Assembly (NCBI GenBank): GCA_947166625.1
Contig: CAMVEX010000004.1
Coordinates: 1 to 64,000, forward strand
Length of the DNA stretch: 64,000 bases
Reading direction: 5' to 3'
Source: an uncultured Clostridia bacterium
Lineage (GTDB): Bacteria; Bacillota; Clostridia; Oscillospirales; Acutalibacteraceae
The notes beneath the pieces were generated by a model. That model had not been told where the DNA came from and did not search any database. It saw only the letters and a program-made list of their open reading frames with translations. This document shows, piece after piece, positions 50,110 through 57,941 of this stretch (position 1 is its first letter; each line of letters begins with the position of its first letter). The position numbers and the translations under genes are program-made.

Positions 50110-51408
50110 TCAGATTTTTCTGTTGTCGATAACTCTGACGGCTTTGCCTTCGCTTCTGGTGATGCTCTTGGGGGCTACGAGATGAACTTTAGCGTAAATA
50201 CCGAGCATGGCCTTCAGCGCGCCTACAAGCTTCTTTTCCATTTCGGCGACCTCGCCGAGATTGTCGGTGAATTTTTCGGGCGTCATTTCGACGTTGACAT
50301 CGAGAGTATCGGAATTGTTTACTCTGTCAACAACAAGCTGATAGTTTGCCTGATAGCCCTGCTCGAGCAGGACCGCCTCTATCTGTGACGGGAAGACGTT
50401 GACGCCCTTGATGATGAGCATATCGTCGCTTCTGCCTCTGGGCTTGACCATTTTGATAAAAGTCCTGCCGCAGGAGCATTTTTCGGTTGAGAGGACGCAA
50501 ATATCTTTGGTCCTGTATCTGATTACGGGGAAAGCCTCTTTATCAAGCGATGTGAAAACAAGCTCGCCCTCTTCGCCTTCGGGAAGGACTTCGCCGGTAT
50601 CGGGGTCGATAATTTCGACATAGAAATGGTCTTCATTTATATGCATACCGGTCTGCTCGGAGCATTCAAATGAAACGCCGGGGCCGCTGATTTCGGTGAG
50701 GCCGTAGATATCGTATGCCTTGATACCGAGGCTTGCTTCAATATCCCTTCTCATCTCTTCGCTCCATGCCTCCGCGCCGAAAATGCCCGCTTTGAGCTTG
50801 ATCTTATCGCGAAGCCCTCTCTCCTTTATGGATTCCGCAAGATAAGCGGCGTAAGAAGGAGTGCAGCAGATGATCGTTGAGCCGAGATCGGTCATAAACT
50901 GAAGTTGTCTGTCTGTATTGCCCGAGCTCATCGGGAGGGTGAGGCAGCCCAGCTTATGAGAGCCGCCGTTGAGACCGGGGCCACCCGTGAAGAGGCCGTA
51001 GCCGTATGAAACATGGACCACATCTTCTTTTGTGCCGCCGGCGGCAGTTATCGCTCTCGCGCAGCATTCTTCCCAGATATCTATATCGTGCTGCGTGTAA
51101 TAGGCAATAACTCTTTTGCCGGTGGTGCCGGATGTTGACTGGATCCTTACACATTCGGAGAGCGGTTTCGCGAGCATTGCATAGGGGTAGCCCTCTCTGA
51201 GGTCATCCTTACTCAAAAACGGAAGCTTGGATATATCGTCGATGCTCTTGATATCGTCGGGCGTTACGCCTGCGGCTTCCATTTTTTTGCGGTAGTCGGG
51301 GCAGTCATTCCAGACATGTTGTATCTGCTTGAGAAATTTCTCGTTCTGGAGTGCTTTGATCTGCTCGCGCGGCATGGTTTCATACTCTTTTTGGAAATAA
51401 TTTTCCAT
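50110..51408 (-). CDS. paaK: Phenylacetate-CoA ligase family protein
   Basis: A 432-aa ANL enzyme of normal PaaK length. Motifs: STSGTTGKRVIAY, YGLTEISGPG, RYRTKDIC and the C-terminal LVDRVNNSDTLDV region. It activates phenylacetate or an aryl-acetate to the CoA thioester with ATP. In the IorAB context it may run on aryl-acetates derived from aromatic amino acids, either to make CoA esters or to recover ATP in the reverse direction. AAAGGAG precedes the ATG. Confidence 0.92.
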   Translation of the reverse strand: MENYFQKEYETMPREQIKALQNEKFLKQIQHVWNDCPDYRKKMEAAGVTPDDIKSIDDISKLPFLSKDDLREGYPYAMLAKPLSECVRIQSTSGTTGKRVIAYYTQHDIDIWEECCARAITAAGGTKEDVVHVSYGYGLFTGGPGLNGGSHKLGCLTLPMSSGNTDRQLQFMTDLGSTIICCTPSYAAYLAESIKERGLRDKIKLKAGIFGAEAWSEEMRRDIEASLGIKAYDIYGLTEISGPGVSFECSEQTGMHINEDHFYVEIIDPDTGEVLPEGEEGELVFTSLDKEAFPVIRYRTKDICVLSTEKCSCGRTFIKMVKPRGRSDDMLIIKGVNVFPSQIEAVLLEQGYQANYQLVVDRVNNSDTLDVNVEMTPEKFTDNLGEVAEMEKKLVGALKAMLGIYAKVHLVAPKSITRSEGKAVRVIDNRKI

Positions 51409-51468
51409 GGGTGATCATCTCCTTTTTCATTTTCATTTCTATATTGTAATTATATTCTGTTCCCTTAA

Positions 51469-52047
51469 TCAGGACTTAAAATTTTTACCGAGTTCAAATG
51501 CTTTTTTGTTTATTTCGAGGAATTTCGGAGGAACGGATTCTTCGATAGCCTTCATCCATTCATCCTGAGTGAAATCGAAATAATTTGAGAGCCTGCCGAG
51601 CAGGACGAGGTTGACGGCTTTGGAGGAGCCTGCCTCATTCGCGAGAGAGAGCGCGTCAAAGCAATCGAGATTTATCCCGAGAGCTCTGATTTTATTATCA
51701 AGCTCAAGCGGATATTCCGCAGCTCCCGTAATGACGGGCATGGGGTTTGTCTGCTGAGTGTTTGATATGATCGTGCCGCCCTCGGCGAGATATTCGGTCC
51801 ATCTTGCGGCTTCGAGCATCTCAAATGAGAGGATTATATCGGCTTCGCCCCTGTCGATAATGGGCGAATACACTTTATCGCCCCAGCGCACATAAGTTAC
51901 AACGCTTCCGCCGCGCTGGCTCATGCCGTGGACCTCGCTCACTTTAACATCAAAACCCTTGGAGACAAGTATTTTGCCGAGCAGCTTGCTTGCAAGGAGA
52001 GTCCCCTGGCCGCCGACTCCGACTATCATTATGTTTTTGGTTTTCAT
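51469..52047 (-). CDS. iorB: Indolepyruvate ferredoxin oxidoreductase, beta subunit
   Basis: A 192-aa subunit of the 2-oxoacid:ferredoxin oxidoreductase gamma-type fold. Motifs: VGVGGQGTLLASKLLG and GMSQRGGSVVTYVRWG. With IorA it oxidatively decarboxylates arylpyruvates (indole-, phenyl-, 4-hydroxyphenylpyruvate) to aryl-acetyl-CoA, reducing ferredoxin. It follows iorA by 15 nt with AAAGGAG. Oxygen-sensitive, cytoplasmic. Confidence 0.96.
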   Translation of the reverse strand: MKTKNIMIVGVGGQGTLLASKLLGKILVSKGFDVKVSEVHGMSQRGGSVVTYVRWGDKVYSPIIDRGEADIILSFEMLEAARWTEYLAEGGTIISNTQQTNPMPVITGAAEYPLELDNKIRALGINLDCFDALSLANEAGSSKAVNLVLLGRLSNYFDFTQDEWMKAIEESVPPKFLEINKKAFELGKNFKS

Positions 52048-52062
52048 AATTCAGATCTCCTT

Positions 52063-53790
52063 TCAGCAGCCTATGGCGTCTTTGGGGCAGAGCTGTTTGC
52101 ATACTCCGCATCCGGTGCAGAGAGTGGCGTCGATAACAGCCTTGCCGTCTTTTATGCTTATCGCAGGGCATCCGATCCTCATGCAGGATTTGCAGCCTAT
52201 GCATTTATCGGCGTTTACCTCGATGGGCCCGTTGTGCTTCACATATTTGAGCAGAGCGCACGGCCTTCTCGAAATGATTACTGAGGGCTCATTTGCCGCG
52301 AGCTCCTCTTTGAGAGCGTCGTCGCATTCTTTGAGATTATAGGGATCCACTACTCTCACTCTGTTTATGCCGACCGAGCGGCAGAGCGTTTCGAGATCTA
52401 TCTTTGTGCAGGGATCGCCCTTGAGGTTGAAGCCCGTGGTGGGATTCTGCTGATGGCCCGTCATTCCCGTGATGGAGTTGTCGAGAATGATAACGGTTGA
52501 ATTCGATTCGTTATACGCGATATTTACAAGCCCGGTTATCCCGGAATGCATAAAGGTCGAGTCGCCTATAACGGCAACGGACCTGCCCTCGTTTTCGGGA
52601 TTTGCCTTGTTGAATCCGTGAAGACCCGATACGGACGCGCCCATACATACCACGCTGTCAACGGCGTTGAGCGGAGCCACCGCGCCGAGCGTGTAGCAGC
52701 CTATATCGCCGATCACGTTTACTTTATTCTTTTTGAGGATGTAGTAAAGACCTCTGTGGGGGCAGCCCGCGCACATTACGGGAGGCCTTGCGGGGATATT
52801 TTCATCGAGTTTTTCAAATTTGCCGGTATCAAATCCGAGTTTTTCTGCTATGAGATTCTGGCTGAATTCTCCGATACATCCGAAGAGCTCCTTGCCCTTG
52901 CAGTCAACGCCGATATTTTTGCAGAAGCTTTCGATTATATCATCAAGCTCCTCAACGACGATGACCTTTCCGACGGACGCGGCAAACGCCTTGATTTTTT
53001 CGGGGGGCAGAGGATTTATCATACCGAGTTTTAAGACGGGGTATTTATTGCCGCAGACCTCTTTTACATATTGATAAGAGGTCGATGAGGTGATGATACC
53101 TATGGAATTATCCTCGCCCTGCTCCGTGAAATTGAGCGGAGTTTCTTCCGCATAGGCGGTGAGATCGAGAGTCCTTTTTTCAACGACGGGATGCTTCAAT
53201 TTGGCGTAGCCGGGCATCATTATATATTTCTGAGGATTTTTTTCATAAGGCTTTGCGGGCGCTTCGGTTCTTTCCGAAATCTCTACCGGGCTCTGTGAAT
53301 GAGCGATCCTCGTGCACATTTTCATAATGACGGGGCAATCGTATTTTTCCGAGAGTTCATAGGCGACTTCGGCGAATCTGAGAGCTTCGCCCGAATCGGC
53401 GGGCTCAAGCATCGGAAGCTTTGAGGCTATCGCATAGTGGCGTGAATCCTGCTCATTCTGCGATGAATGCATACCGGGGTCGTCTGCCACTGCAATGATC
53501 ATTCCGGCGTTTATGCCCGTGTAAGAGAGGGTAAAGAGCGGATCCGCCGCAACATTCAGACCGACATGCTTCATTCCGCAAAAGCTGCGTTTGCCGGCGA
53601 GAGAAGCGCCGAAAGCGCTCTCCATGGCGACCTTTTCGTTCGGCGCCCATTCGGCGTAAATCTCTTTGTATTTGGCGGCGTACTCCGTGATTTCGGTACT
53701 CGGAGTGCCGGGGTATGATGATACGAAGGCGCAGCCCGCTTCATACAGGCCTCTCGCGAACGCTTCGTTTCCGAGCATAAGCTGTTTCAT
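52063..53790 (-). CDS. iorA: Indolepyruvate ferredoxin oxidoreductase, alpha subunit
   Basis: A 575-aa TPP-dependent subunit. The N-terminal pyrimidine-binding half includes SSYPGTPSTEI and NEKVAMESAFGASLAG; the TPP-Mg motif GDIGCYTLG followed by DNSITGMTGHQ lies in the second half. A C-terminal 2x[4Fe-4S] ferredoxin domain has CIGCKSCMRIGCP and CTGCGVCKQLCP. This subunit binds TPP and transfers electrons to ferredoxin. Start is preceded by AAGGAG. It follows the AMP-binding gene by 12 nt. Confidence 0.97.
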   Translation of the reverse strand: MKQLMLGNEAFARGLYEAGCAFVSSYPGTPSTEITEYAAKYKEIYAEWAPNEKVAMESAFGASLAGKRSFCGMKHVGLNVAADPLFTLSYTGINAGMIIAVADDPGMHSSQNEQDSRHYAIASKLPMLEPADSGEALRFAEVAYELSEKYDCPVIMKMCTRIAHSQSPVEISERTEAPAKPYEKNPQKYIMMPGYAKLKHPVVEKRTLDLTAYAEETPLNFTEQGEDNSIGIITSSTSYQYVKEVCGNKYPVLKLGMINPLPPEKIKAFAASVGKVIVVEELDDIIESFCKNIGVDCKGKELFGCIGEFSQNLIAEKLGFDTGKFEKLDENIPARPPVMCAGCPHRGLYYILKKNKVNVIGDIGCYTLGAVAPLNAVDSVVCMGASVSGLHGFNKANPENEGRSVAVIGDSTFMHSGITGLVNIAYNESNSTVIILDNSITGMTGHQQNPTTGFNLKGDPCTKIDLETLCRSVGINRVRVVDPYNLKECDDALKEELAANEPSVIISRRPCALLKYVKHNGPIEVNADKCIGCKSCMRIGCPAISIKDGKAVIDATLCTGCGVCKQLCPKDAIGC

Positions 53791-53802
53791 AAATATTTCT
53801 CC

Positions 53803-55440
53803 TTAACCTTTGATTTGTTCTTCAACAAGCCTTCCGTGGCAGTATCTCTGCCTCAAAACGGGCTTTTCGATCTTTCCCGTCGGATTGCGCGGCACATCCG
53901 CAAAAATGATCTTGCGGGGGCGCTTGTATCTCGGCATCCCGAGACAGAATTCGTTTATCTCGTTTTCGGAGCATTCGACTCCGGGCTTGAGCTCGATTAT
54001 GGCGGCGGCAATCTCGCCCTGGCGTTTATCGGGCAGACCGATGACGGCGACATCCTTTATCTTATCGTTTTTACGAAGGAAATCCTCTATCTGAACGGGG
54101 TAGAGATTTTCTCCGCCGGAGATTATGACATCCTTTTTGCGGTCAACGAGGGTGATGAAACCGTCTTCATCCGTCTGAGCCATATCGCCCGTGAACAGCC
54201 AGCCGTCCTTGAGGATTTCGGCGGTCGCTTCGGGATTTTTATAGTAGCAGAGCATTACTCCGGGGCCCTTGACGGCAAGCTCGCCGACTTCGCCCGCGCC
54301 GACGGGCTCTCCGTTTTCGCCCACGACCTTCGTCTCCCAGAGATAACCCGCTTTTCCTATGGCGCCGACCTTATCTATATTGCCGATCCCGAGGTGGACG
54401 CAGCCGGGCCCGAGAGATTCGCTTAAACCGTAGTTGGTATCATACTGATGATGGGGGAAGTATTTGAGCCAGCGCTTGATCAGGCTGGGCGGTACGGGCT
54501 GAGCGCCTATATGCATGAGCCTCCACTGATCGAGCAGATAATGGTCAAGATCTACTCTGCCGTCCTCAATGGCGTCGAGAATATCCTGAGCCCAGGGGAC
54601 GAGCAGCCAGACGATGGTGCATTTCTCCTCCGTGACCGCTCTGAGGATCCATTCGGGTTTAACGCCCCTGAGCAGGACCGCCTTGCTCCCCGAATAGAGG
54701 GAACCGAACCAGTGCATTTTGGCGCCCGTATGATAGAGAGGCGGTATGCAGAGGAATACGTCATCGTGGGTCTGGCCGTGATGATTCTGCTCGGTTATCG
54801 CGGAGCAGATGAGGCCTTTGTGATTATGAAGGATCGCCTTCGGGAATCCCGTTGTGCCGGATGAAAAATAGATGGCGGCGTAATCGGTCTCTTTTATATC
54901 GACGGGGGGAGCTATCGAGGAGCAGTAAGACATTCTCTCCCAGCAATCCTCGGAATAATCCGGGCCGTTGGGGCCGACATAAAAGAAGGTATGCACATTG
55001 GGCATATCGCCGTGTATTTCATCGATCCTCGATATGAATTCTTCGCCGAAAATAAGTATCTCTATATCCGCGAGTTCAACGCAGTATTTGATCTCATCCG
55101 CAGCGTATCTGAAATTGAGCGGAACGCAGATACAGCCCGCCTTGAGTATTCCGAAATAAACCGGCAGCCATTCAAGGCAGTTCATAAGCAGGATCCCCAC
55201 CTTGGCGCCGCGCTTAGTTCCTCTGCTGAGCAGGAGATTTGCAAATCTGTTTGCTCTCGTGTCAAATTCCGCCCAGGTCATCTCTCTCCTGTAAGGGGTG
55301 TTGGGGCGGGCCTGCTCGATGAGCGAAGCCTCGCGCCAGGTAGTGGCTCTGTCTCTCTCATCGGACGGATTGATTTCCGTGAGCGCGATTTCATTCTTAT
55401 AGAGCCTCGCGTTTCTTTCAAGTAAATCGGTAATTAACAT
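53803..55440 (-). CDS. AMP-dependent acyl-CoA synthetase
   Basis: A 545-aa ANL enzyme. Motifs: YFSSGTTGFPKAI, TNYGLSESLGPG, GWLFTGDMAQTDEDGFI, and NPTGKIEKPVLR with the catalytic Lys. It is a class similar to medium/long-chain or aryl acid CoA ligases and is distinct from the PaaK at the other end of the operon. First gene after the T-box leader, with GGGAGG before the ATG. It probably activates a product or substrate of the aromatic keto-acid pathway; the substrate is inferred only. Confidence 0.88.
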   Translation of the reverse strand: MLITDLLERNARLYKNEIALTEINPSDERDRATTWREASLIEQARPNTPYRREMTWAEFDTRANRFANLLLSRGTKRGAKVGILLMNCLEWLPVYFGILKAGCICVPLNFRYAADEIKYCVELADIEILIFGEEFISRIDEIHGDMPNVHTFFYVGPNGPDYSEDCWERMSYCSSIAPPVDIKETDYAAIYFSSGTTGFPKAILHNHKGLICSAITEQNHHGQTHDDVFLCIPPLYHTGAKMHWFGSLYSGSKAVLLRGVKPEWILRAVTEEKCTIVWLLVPWAQDILDAIEDGRVDLDHYLLDQWRLMHIGAQPVPPSLIKRWLKYFPHHQYDTNYGLSESLGPGCVHLGIGNIDKVGAIGKAGYLWETKVVGENGEPVGAGEVGELAVKGPGVMLCYYKNPEATAEILKDGWLFTGDMAQTDEDGFITLVDRKKDVIISGGENLYPVQIEDFLRKNDKIKDVAVIGLPDKRQGEIAAAIIELKPGVECSENEINEFCLGMPRYKRPRKIIFADVPRNPTGKIEKPVLRQRYCHGRLVEEQIKG

Positions 55441-55460
55441 TTCTTTTCCTCCCTGGCTTT

Positions 55461-55735
55461 CCGGAGAACAAAAAACGCCCCCGGAGCATTATGCTCTGAG
55501 GACGAGTTAAACCCGTGGTACCACCTCAATTTACCGCGCCGGTAAGCCGCGGCCTCTGCGGACAGATGCGATCTATACCGCCTGCCCCAACGCTGTAACG
55601 GGCGCTCCCGGCATTGCCTACTTTTCGTCTTGAAACCGTGTTCGGAATGCTGCTCGGAAAGGTATTCGGATAAATCCTTCACGGCGCCTCGCACCACCCG
55701 GCGTTTCTCTGAGTGAAAAGAATTATCTTACTTGT
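55461..55735 (-). promoter_or_regulatory. T-box leader controlling the aromatic 2-oxoacid operon
   Basis: The minus strand carries the 14-nt T-box antiterminator motif AGGTGGTACCACGG (55513-55526). It is followed by a terminator stem (55476-55489 with 55491-55504, one mismatch) and a T-rich tail. Stem I features lie upstream (CCGGGTGGTGCGAGGCG) together with the stem II/III-region pattern GTAGGCAATGCCGGG. Uncharged tRNA pairs its NCCA end with the UGGU bulge to switch on the operon. The specifier is not certain; TTC (Phe) in GGTTTCAAG (about 55628-55636) is a candidate that fits the aromatic-acid genes. Confidence 0.9.
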
Positions 55736-55760
55736 TTTCGTCATAGCAAAAATTTAAGTA

Positions 55761-55789
55761 ATTATATCACCGTGCCCGTGATTTGTCAA
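55761..55789 (-). promoter_or_regulatory. Consensus sigma-A promoter of the T-box operon
   Basis: On the minus strand: TTGACA (55784-55789), 17-bp spacer, TATAAT (55761-55766), a perfect consensus. The leader between it and the first gene holds the T-box. Confidence 0.9.
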
Positions 55790-55834
55790 TTATCAAGTTT
55801 ATGATTGTTCGCGTAATTTAGCATATATAAATAC

Positions 55835-55863
55835 TTGATAATATCTTTTTGCGGTGATATAAT
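55835..55863 (+). promoter_or_regulatory. Sigma-A promoter of recJ-relA-dtd-hemZ
   Basis: TTGATA (55835-55840), 17-bp spacer, TATAAT (55858-55863). Transcription would start near 55870, so it lies only a few bases before the first in-frame ATG at 55873. Confidence 0.75.
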
Positions 55864-55893
55864 TAAACGATTATGAAAGGGATGTTTGATTTT

Positions 55894-57939
55894 ATGCGAA
55901 GGAAAAAATGGGTGATATCCAAAGGGGATAAGGAGATTGCCGCCGCAGCAAGCGAAGAGCTCAATATCGATCCGCTTGCCGCTCTGATAGTTTCTTCAAG
56001 AGGCTTCGGCGGTGTTGAGGATATGGAAGAATTCTTTGACCCCGATGCCCCGCTGACGCTTGACCCGTTTTCGTTGAAGGATATGGACAAAGCGGCGGCG
56101 CGCATAAACAGAGCGCTCGATGAATTTGAGATGATCTGTGTTTACGGAGATTATGACGCCGACGGCGTGACCGCTACGGCATTGCTTTATTCGTTTCTCG
56201 AGAGCAGGGGAGCGAATGTCACAAGATACATACCCGACAGGATTTCCGAGGGCTACGGGCTCAACAGAGAGGCGATAGATACGCTCAGAGACAGAGGCGT
56301 GCGCCTGATAGTTACCGTTGACACCGGAGCCACCGCGACGGATGAGATAAAATACGCCTATGAATGCGGAATGCAGGTGGTCGTGACCGATCATCATAAA
56401 GTCGGCGACACTCTTCCCGAGTGCGAGGCGGTCGTCGATCCCCAAAGGCCGGATTGCCCGAGCGCCTTCAAAGAGATGGCCGGGGTCGGGGTCGCGTTTA
56501 AGCTCGCCTGCGCGATAGACGGCGAGGATTCCGAAGAGATACTTGATGAATACGGCGAATACATTGCCCTCGGTACGGTAGGCGATGTGGTTTCGCTCAC
56601 CGGCGAAAACAGGATAATGGTAAGGCGCGGCATCAGAGCCATAAATTCGCATCCGTCCCCCGGTATTTCGGCTCTGCTCAAGGCTGCCGGAGTTTCCGGA
56701 AAGAGAGTTTCATCCTCCGTCATAGCATATACCCTCTGCCCGAGGATAAATGCCGCGGGCAGGATGAGCTCCGCCTCAAAGGCGCTCGAGCTTCTGCTCT
56801 GCGACGACGCCGATACAGCAGAATACCTTGCCGATGAAATAAATTCGCTAAACGCTCAGAGGCAGACCGCCGAGAATGAAATATTCAGAAAAGCGCTTGC
56901 CATAATGATCGATCATCCCGAAATCGGAAACAGCCGCATTATCGTGGTTGACGGAGAGGGCTGGCATCAGGGAGTTATCGGTATAGTAGCCGCCAAGCTT
57001 ACCGAGCGCTTCGGCAGGCCCTCCGTCGTAATTTCGCGAAGCGGCGGCGAAGCGAAAGGCTCCTGCCGTTCCATTCAGGGATTTTCCATCTATGACGCCA
57101 TAGAATCCGTATCGGATTGCCTCACTCATTTCGGCGGGCACACTCTCGCCGCGGGTCTCGGGCTCGATCCGGGCAGGATAGACGAATTCCGCAGGAGGAT
57201 CAATGAATACGCGGCGGATAAAGAAATGCCTTATGCGATCCAGAGGATAGACTGCAAGATCCAGCCCGCTTCCGTAAATCTCTCGATTCTTTCTTCCCTT
57301 GAGGCGATAGAGCCTTTCGGAGCCGATAATCCCCAGCCTTATTTCGGGCTTTTCGGTGTAAAAATTGATGATTTCAACGGTGTCGCAGAGGGCTCAAAGC
57401 ATCTGAGGATGAACGTTTCCAAAAACGGTGCCGGTGTTACGGCGATGTATTTCAATATGCCGCCCTCGCGTTTTCCCTTTACAAGGGGCGACACGGTCGA
57501 TCTCGCGGTCAATCTCGAAAAGAATGTGTATAACGGCGAGCTTCGCGTTTCGACCGTCGTCAGAGGGATAAAGCCCTCGGTCACGGATGATGACAAGGTG
57601 CTTGAAAGCGTATCGCTCTATGACAGATTCATCCGCGGCGAAAAACTGTCTCCCGATTCCGCGCGAAGGCTTATCCCAGACAGAGATACTCTCGCAAAGG
57701 TATATAAATCCGTCAAGAGCGCTCCGCTCAAAGATAAATACTGCGAGATATTGTGCGTGCGTCTCGGTGATGACGGAGAGAATCTCGGCGCCTATATGGC
57801 GGCCGTTGATATAATGCTCGAGGCGGGGGTCCTCGAAGAGGATGAGAATAACCGCGTTTTTGCCCCCGGATTTTCGGGCAAGGCTGATCTTGAAGAAACC
57901 ACGCTCATGAAAAAACTTCGTGAATACGGCAGGATGTAA
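55894..57939 (+). CDS. recJ: Single-stranded-DNA-specific exonuclease RecJ
   Basis: A 681-aa protein from the ATG at 55894. DHH motifs: YGDYDADGVTA near residue 80, VTVDTGATA, VVVTDHHKVG, and the DHHA1 segment SCRSIQGFSIYDAI then HFGGHTLAAG. An OB-fold DNA-binding domain follows at about 455-560. RecJ is a 5'-3' exonuclease acting on single-stranded DNA in repair and recombination. In-frame ATGs also occur at 55873 and 55882; the promoter leaves almost no leader for 55873, and AAAGGG at 55876-55881 could serve 55894. First gene of the plus-strand operon. Confidence 0.93.
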   Translation: MRRKKWVISKGDKEIAAAASEELNIDPLAALIVSSRGFGGVEDMEEFFDPDAPLTLDPFSLKDMDKAAARINRALDEFEMICVYGDYDADGVTATALLYSFLESRGANVTRYIPDRISEGYGLNREAIDTLRDRGVRLIVTVDTGATATDEIKYAYECGMQVVVTDHHKVGDTLPECEAVVDPQRPDCPSAFKEMAGVGVAFKLACAIDGEDSEEILDEYGEYIALGTVGDVVSLTGENRIMVRRGIRAINSHPSPGISALLKAAGVSGKRVSSSVIAYTLCPRINAAGRMSSASKALELLLCDDADTAEYLADEINSLNAQRQTAENEIFRKALAIMIDHPEIGNSRIIVVDGEGWHQGVIGIVAAKLTERFGRPSVVISRSGGEAKGSCRSIQGFSIYDAIESVSDCLTHFGGHTLAAGLGLDPGRIDEFRRRINEYAADKEMPYAIQRIDCKIQPASVNLSILSSLEAIEPFGADNPQPYFGLFGVKIDDFNGVAEGSKHLRMNVSKNGAGVTAMYFNMPPSRFPFTRGDTVDLAVNLEKNVYNGELRVSTVVRGIKPSVTDDDKVLESVSLYDRFIRGEKLSPDSARRLIPDRDTLAKVYKSVKSAPLKDKYCEILCVRLGDDGENLGAYMAAVDIMLEAGVLEEDENNRVFAPGFSGKADLEETTLMKKLREYGRM

Positions 57940-57941
57940 TT

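Noticed and set aside
55434-55697. An 87-codon open frame on the minus strand just upstream of the acyl-CoA synthetase
   Set aside because: It lies entirely over the T-box leader and its terminator. The translation is Arg-rich with no domain, so I treat it as a chance frame.
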